Source of the DNA: Aureimonas sp. SA4125
GTDB lineage: Bacteria > Pseudomonadota > Alphaproteobacteria > Rhizobiales > Rhizobiaceae
DNA length: 64,000 bases
Direction: 5' to 3'
NCBI RefSeq assembly: GCF_019973775.1
Contig: NZ_AP025032.1
Location: 3,410,001-3,474,000, forward strand
In this document: positions 60,867-64,000 of the stretch, piece by piece
Numbering within the stretch: position 1 is the first letter of the stretch
Layout: every line of letters starts with the position of its first letter
Notes under the pieces: model-generated
What the model was told of the DNA's origin: nothing
What the model saw: only the letters and a program-made list of their open reading frames with translations
The model's database searches: none
Program-made: the position numbers and the translations under genes

Positions 60867-62404
60867 CGTGCCGAGGATGGCGCGTAGAAGGGCGTGCGCG
60901 TCTCGCCATCGAGATAGCCGTCGTAGAAGGCCTTCACGTGCGGGAAGACGTCCTGGCCCATCTGCCGGCGCGCCGTCTCTTCGGCCGTTCGCGGCTGGGC
61001 GTAATGACGGGAGATCTCCTCCAGGATGGCGTCGCGGTCGACATGGGTGAAGCGGCCGTTCTGATAGATCACCGCCCCGTTCACGATGACCGCGTCCACC
61101 GCGTTCTGTTTGGCCCGCTGCATCACCGCGTCCAGCATCGGGATGTCGGGGTCCTGGAACGGGTAGGTGGCGGTCTTCCAGTTGATCAAAACGGCGTCCA
61201 TGCGCCGACCGGGATCGAGCCGGCCGATCTCGCGGCCGAAGGCCGTGGTGTTGGCGCCGCCTTCCGTCGCCATGCGCAGGACCTGCGGGCAGCTCGGCAC
61301 GTCCGCGTCCTCCATGCCGGGCACCCGATGGGCCCGCAGGACGAGACGCAGCTCCTGCAGCATGTCGCGATCGTCGTTGATGCCGGCCTCATCGAGGCCC
61401 ATGCCGACGTTCAGCCCATGCTTCTCGAAGGCGTTCAGCGGCGCGACGCCGGAGCGCAGGCGGAAATTCGACGAACAGTTGTGGCAGATGCAGGTGCCGG
61501 TATCGGCGGCGATTTCGATGTCTTCCTGGTTCAGCCAGACGCCGTGGCCAAGCGTCATGCGCGGCGACAGGACCCCGAGATCGTAGAGGTGGCGGACCGC
61601 CGTCTTACCCGTGCGCCGCCGGGCATACTCCTTCTGATACGCCGTCTCGAGCAGGTGCATGTGCATCGGCACGCCGTGGCGAACCGAGCGGGCATTCATC
61701 TCCACGAGGCTCTCGTCGCTAACCCAATGGAGATTGGCCGGCGCGAGCTGGATGCGGGTCAGGGCCTGCCCTGCGTTTTCCGCCGTCAGCTGGTCGAAGA
61801 GCGCCATGTGCTCGCCGAAGGACAGGACCTGGGACTTGAGATAGGCGGCGACATGGCCGGCGAGCGGCTGCGGCAGGCGGGCGCAGAAATCCTCGTCCGC
61901 CTCGTAGACGAGGCGGTTCTGCTCACGCAGGGCATAGGAGTAGGAAGCGCGCATGCCGATCGTGCGATAGGCGTCCAGCACCTTCGTCGCCGCACCATGG
62001 ACAGCCTCGTAGCCGCCGCTCATCCAGCCATGGATATGGGCGACCGTCGTGACGCCCGAGGCGATCATCTCGAAAGCGGAGTAGAGCGTATCGAGATAGA
62101 GATCGAGCTTGCGACCCGGAATACGGCTGGCGAACCAGAGCTCAAGCGCATGGTCGGGGGAGCCGAGCTGCAGCGGCGTCATGCCGACATGGTGGTGAGA
62201 GTTGACGAAGCCCGGCAGCATGACGTGGTCCGGATAGGCTGTTTCGGCGGCACCCGGCGACAGGCGCCGCATGTCTTCCATCGATCCGACCGCAACGATC
62301 TCGCCGTCCCTCGACAGAACGGCGCCGTCATCGACGATCAGCGGTGTGTGGCGGTCTTGGATACCGGTGACGACCCAGCGTGCGCTCGTGATGTGGTCGC
62401 TCAT
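60863..62404 (-). CDS. Metal-dependent amidohydrolase (cytosine deaminase/chlorohydrolase superfamily)
   Basis: The 513-residue protein is of the AtzA/TrzA/SAH-deaminase-like branch. The first metal motif is PGFVNSHHHVGMTPLQLGSP (H-x-H). Later ligands lie in VPMHMHLLETAYQKEYARRR, TLGHGVWLNQEDIEIAADTG and GMGLDEAGINDDRDMLQELR (Asp). A C-terminal beta domain includes RLDPGRRMDAVLINW. Members deaminate or dechlorinate N-heterocycles. It sits between a nitrilase-like gene and the ureido hydrolase, with 4-bp overlaps at both ends, which implies sequential C-N bond cleavage of one nitrogen compound. Confidence 0.85.
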   Translation of the reverse strand: MSDHITSARWVVTGIQDRHTPLIVDDGAVLSRDGEIVAVGSMEDMRRLSPGAAETAYPDHVMLPGFVNSHHHVGMTPLQLGSPDHALELWFASRIPGRKLDLYLDTLYSAFEMIASGVTTVAHIHGWMSGGYEAVHGAATKVLDAYRTIGMRASYSYALREQNRLVYEADEDFCARLPQPLAGHVAAYLKSQVLSFGEHMALFDQLTAENAGQALTRIQLAPANLHWVSDESLVEMNARSVRHGVPMHMHLLETAYQKEYARRRTGKTAVRHLYDLGVLSPRMTLGHGVWLNQEDIEIAADTGTCICHNCSSNFRLRSGVAPLNAFEKHGLNVGMGLDEAGINDDRDMLQELRLVLRAHRVPGMEDADVPSCPQVLRMATEGGANTTAFGREIGRLDPGRRMDAVLINWKTATYPFQDPDIPMLDAVMQRAKQNAVDAVIVNGAVIYQNGRFTHVDRDAILEEISRHYAQPRTAEETARRQMGQDVFPHVKAFYDGYLDGETRTPFYAPSSAR

Positions 62405-63245
62405 GCAAATGCCCTTTCTGATGCCTGGTGGTTCAGGCGGAGTGTTCGATGGGTGGGGTTGTGTTGGCGGGCTGCAGCAAGGCGCCCCGGTTCGATGTCG
62501 AGGAGGACCGTGCGCCCATCGGCGGGCAGTTCCCCGCCATCCGGGCCGAAGGCGACCGTCTCGCCGGCATGGCGCTGAAGCCGTCCCGTGACTTCTTCAT
62601 TTCCGAAGCGGCAGGCGGCCAAGGCATAGAGCGCGTTGGCGCGCGCATGGGTGCGCAGCTCGGCTTCGAAGAGACCGGGCGGGTCGGCGGTCGGCCCCCC
62701 GACGAGCACCAGCACCATGTCGGCGCCGTCGCGGCCGGCCGATCGCCAGCATTCGGGATAGCGCCGGTCGTAGCAGACCAAGGGGCAGAAGCGGGCGCCG
62801 CGATAGTCGAAGCAGTGCAGGGCCGCCGGCCCTTGCGCGAAGTGATCGGTCTCGCCGAAAGGCTCGCCTGCCGCGGGCGCGAGGTGGATCTTTCGCTGCA
62901 CGACCATCGGGGTTTGGCCCGGTGCGGCGAGAACCACCGCATTGGCCGGTCGCGCGCCGGCCGCATCGGCCAGCGCCATGCCGAAGACGATCGCGGTTTG
63001 CGTCTCCGCGGCCAGGCGGCGCGCCCAGCTGCAGGTCGCCCCTTCGAGATCCTCGGCGGCTTCGCCCCAGCGAAGCGGATCGTCGGCAGCGTAGAACGGC
63101 AGCGCGAAGAGCTCCGGCAGCAGGATGAGCGCCGCGCCCTCTGCGCAGAGCCTCCGGATGCCGCGCTCGGCCTCGTCCAGAAGCTCCTCCGAACTGTTCT
63201 GATAAGCGCCGACACCAAGTGCTGCGACCCGCAACAAAGGCGCCG

Positions 63246-63249
<4 letters not shown>
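62401..63249 (-). CDS. Carbon-nitrogen hydrolase (nitrilase superfamily)
   Basis: The 282-residue protein has the Glu-Lys-Cys triad of the superfamily: E46 in LILLPELFALPFY, K120 in VVQRKIHLAPAAG and C159 in PLVCYDRRYPECWRSAGRDG. Members include omega-amidases, N-carbamoyl-amino-acid amidohydrolases and nitrilases. The start at 63249 overlaps the upstream ABC ATPase by 4 bp. It is the first of three hydrolases behind the transporter. Confidence 0.87.

Positions 63250-64000
<751 letters not shown>

Overview
The window looks like chromosome or large-replicon DNA from a high-GC alphaproteobacterium, most likely Hyphomicrobiales/Rhizobiales (an Aurantimonas/Jiella/Rhizobium-like heterotroph). The reasons are Irr- and RirA-type iron motifs upstream of heme genes, rhizobial-style palindromic intergenic repeats, many ABC and TRAP uptake systems, and protein families typical of that order. 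The genus is inference. I saw no rRNA, tRNA, CRISPR array or intact mobile element.

Layout. 1-3.85 kb: heme uptake (partial HmuT, HemP, TonB receptor, IsdG-like heme monooxygenase) around an iron-responsive divergent promoter. 3.9-7.6 kb: a ribose-type sugar ABC operon. 8.1-12.3 kb: a betaine-type ABC transporter with a double-length permease. 12.4-15.8 kb: sugar lactone oxidase, SDR dehydrogenase and an FAH-family sugar-acid dehydratase/hydrolase. 16-21.5 kb: an uncharacterised group (Fae-like protein lacking the usual histidine, XRE-cupin regulator, Rieske oxygenase, class II aldolase, FAD oxidoreductase). 21.6-22.8 kb: mannonate dehydratase. 23.4-31.6 kb: a complete arsenite sensing and oxidation locus, aioX-aioS-aioR-aioB-aioA-moeA, with a sigma-54 promoter and paired palindromes ahead of aioB. 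32.4-37.4 kb: TRAP transporter, an atypical amidase and a small membrane protein. 37.7-59.0 kb: a large region that I assign to D-apiose/D-apionate catabolism. It holds a RuBisCO-like protein (OiaX), two ApnO-type oxidoisomerases, OiaC, OiaK, ApnL, Gfo/Idh/MocA dehydrogenases, a GntR regulator with two matching operator-like sites, an ABC importer, two further permeases, a TRAP transporter and an AGE-family sugar epimerase. 59-59.6 kb: an IS3 relic and a dispersed repeat. 59.6-64 kb: three C-N hydrolases and the ATPase of a nitrate/taurine-type ABC importer that continues off the right edge.

Working together. In the apiose region the predicted flow is sugar import, oxidation to the lactone, ApnL hydrolysis, ApnO oxidoisomerisation to 3-oxo-isoapionate, then either OiaK phosphorylation and OiaX cleavage to glycolate plus 3-phosphoglycerate, or OiaC decarboxylation to L-erythrulose. 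In the arsenite region AioX senses As(III), AioS/AioR relays the signal, sigma-54 RNA polymerase transcribes aioBA, and MoeA helps supply molybdenum cofactor.

Most notable anomalies: the density of apionate genes with two ApnO paralogues; a shared 12-bp operator-like site on both sides of gntR; an 8-bp tandem duplication that frameshifts an oxidoreductase; a Fae homologue without the conserved histidine; and a roughly 100-bp inverted repeat pair bracketing about 28 kb.
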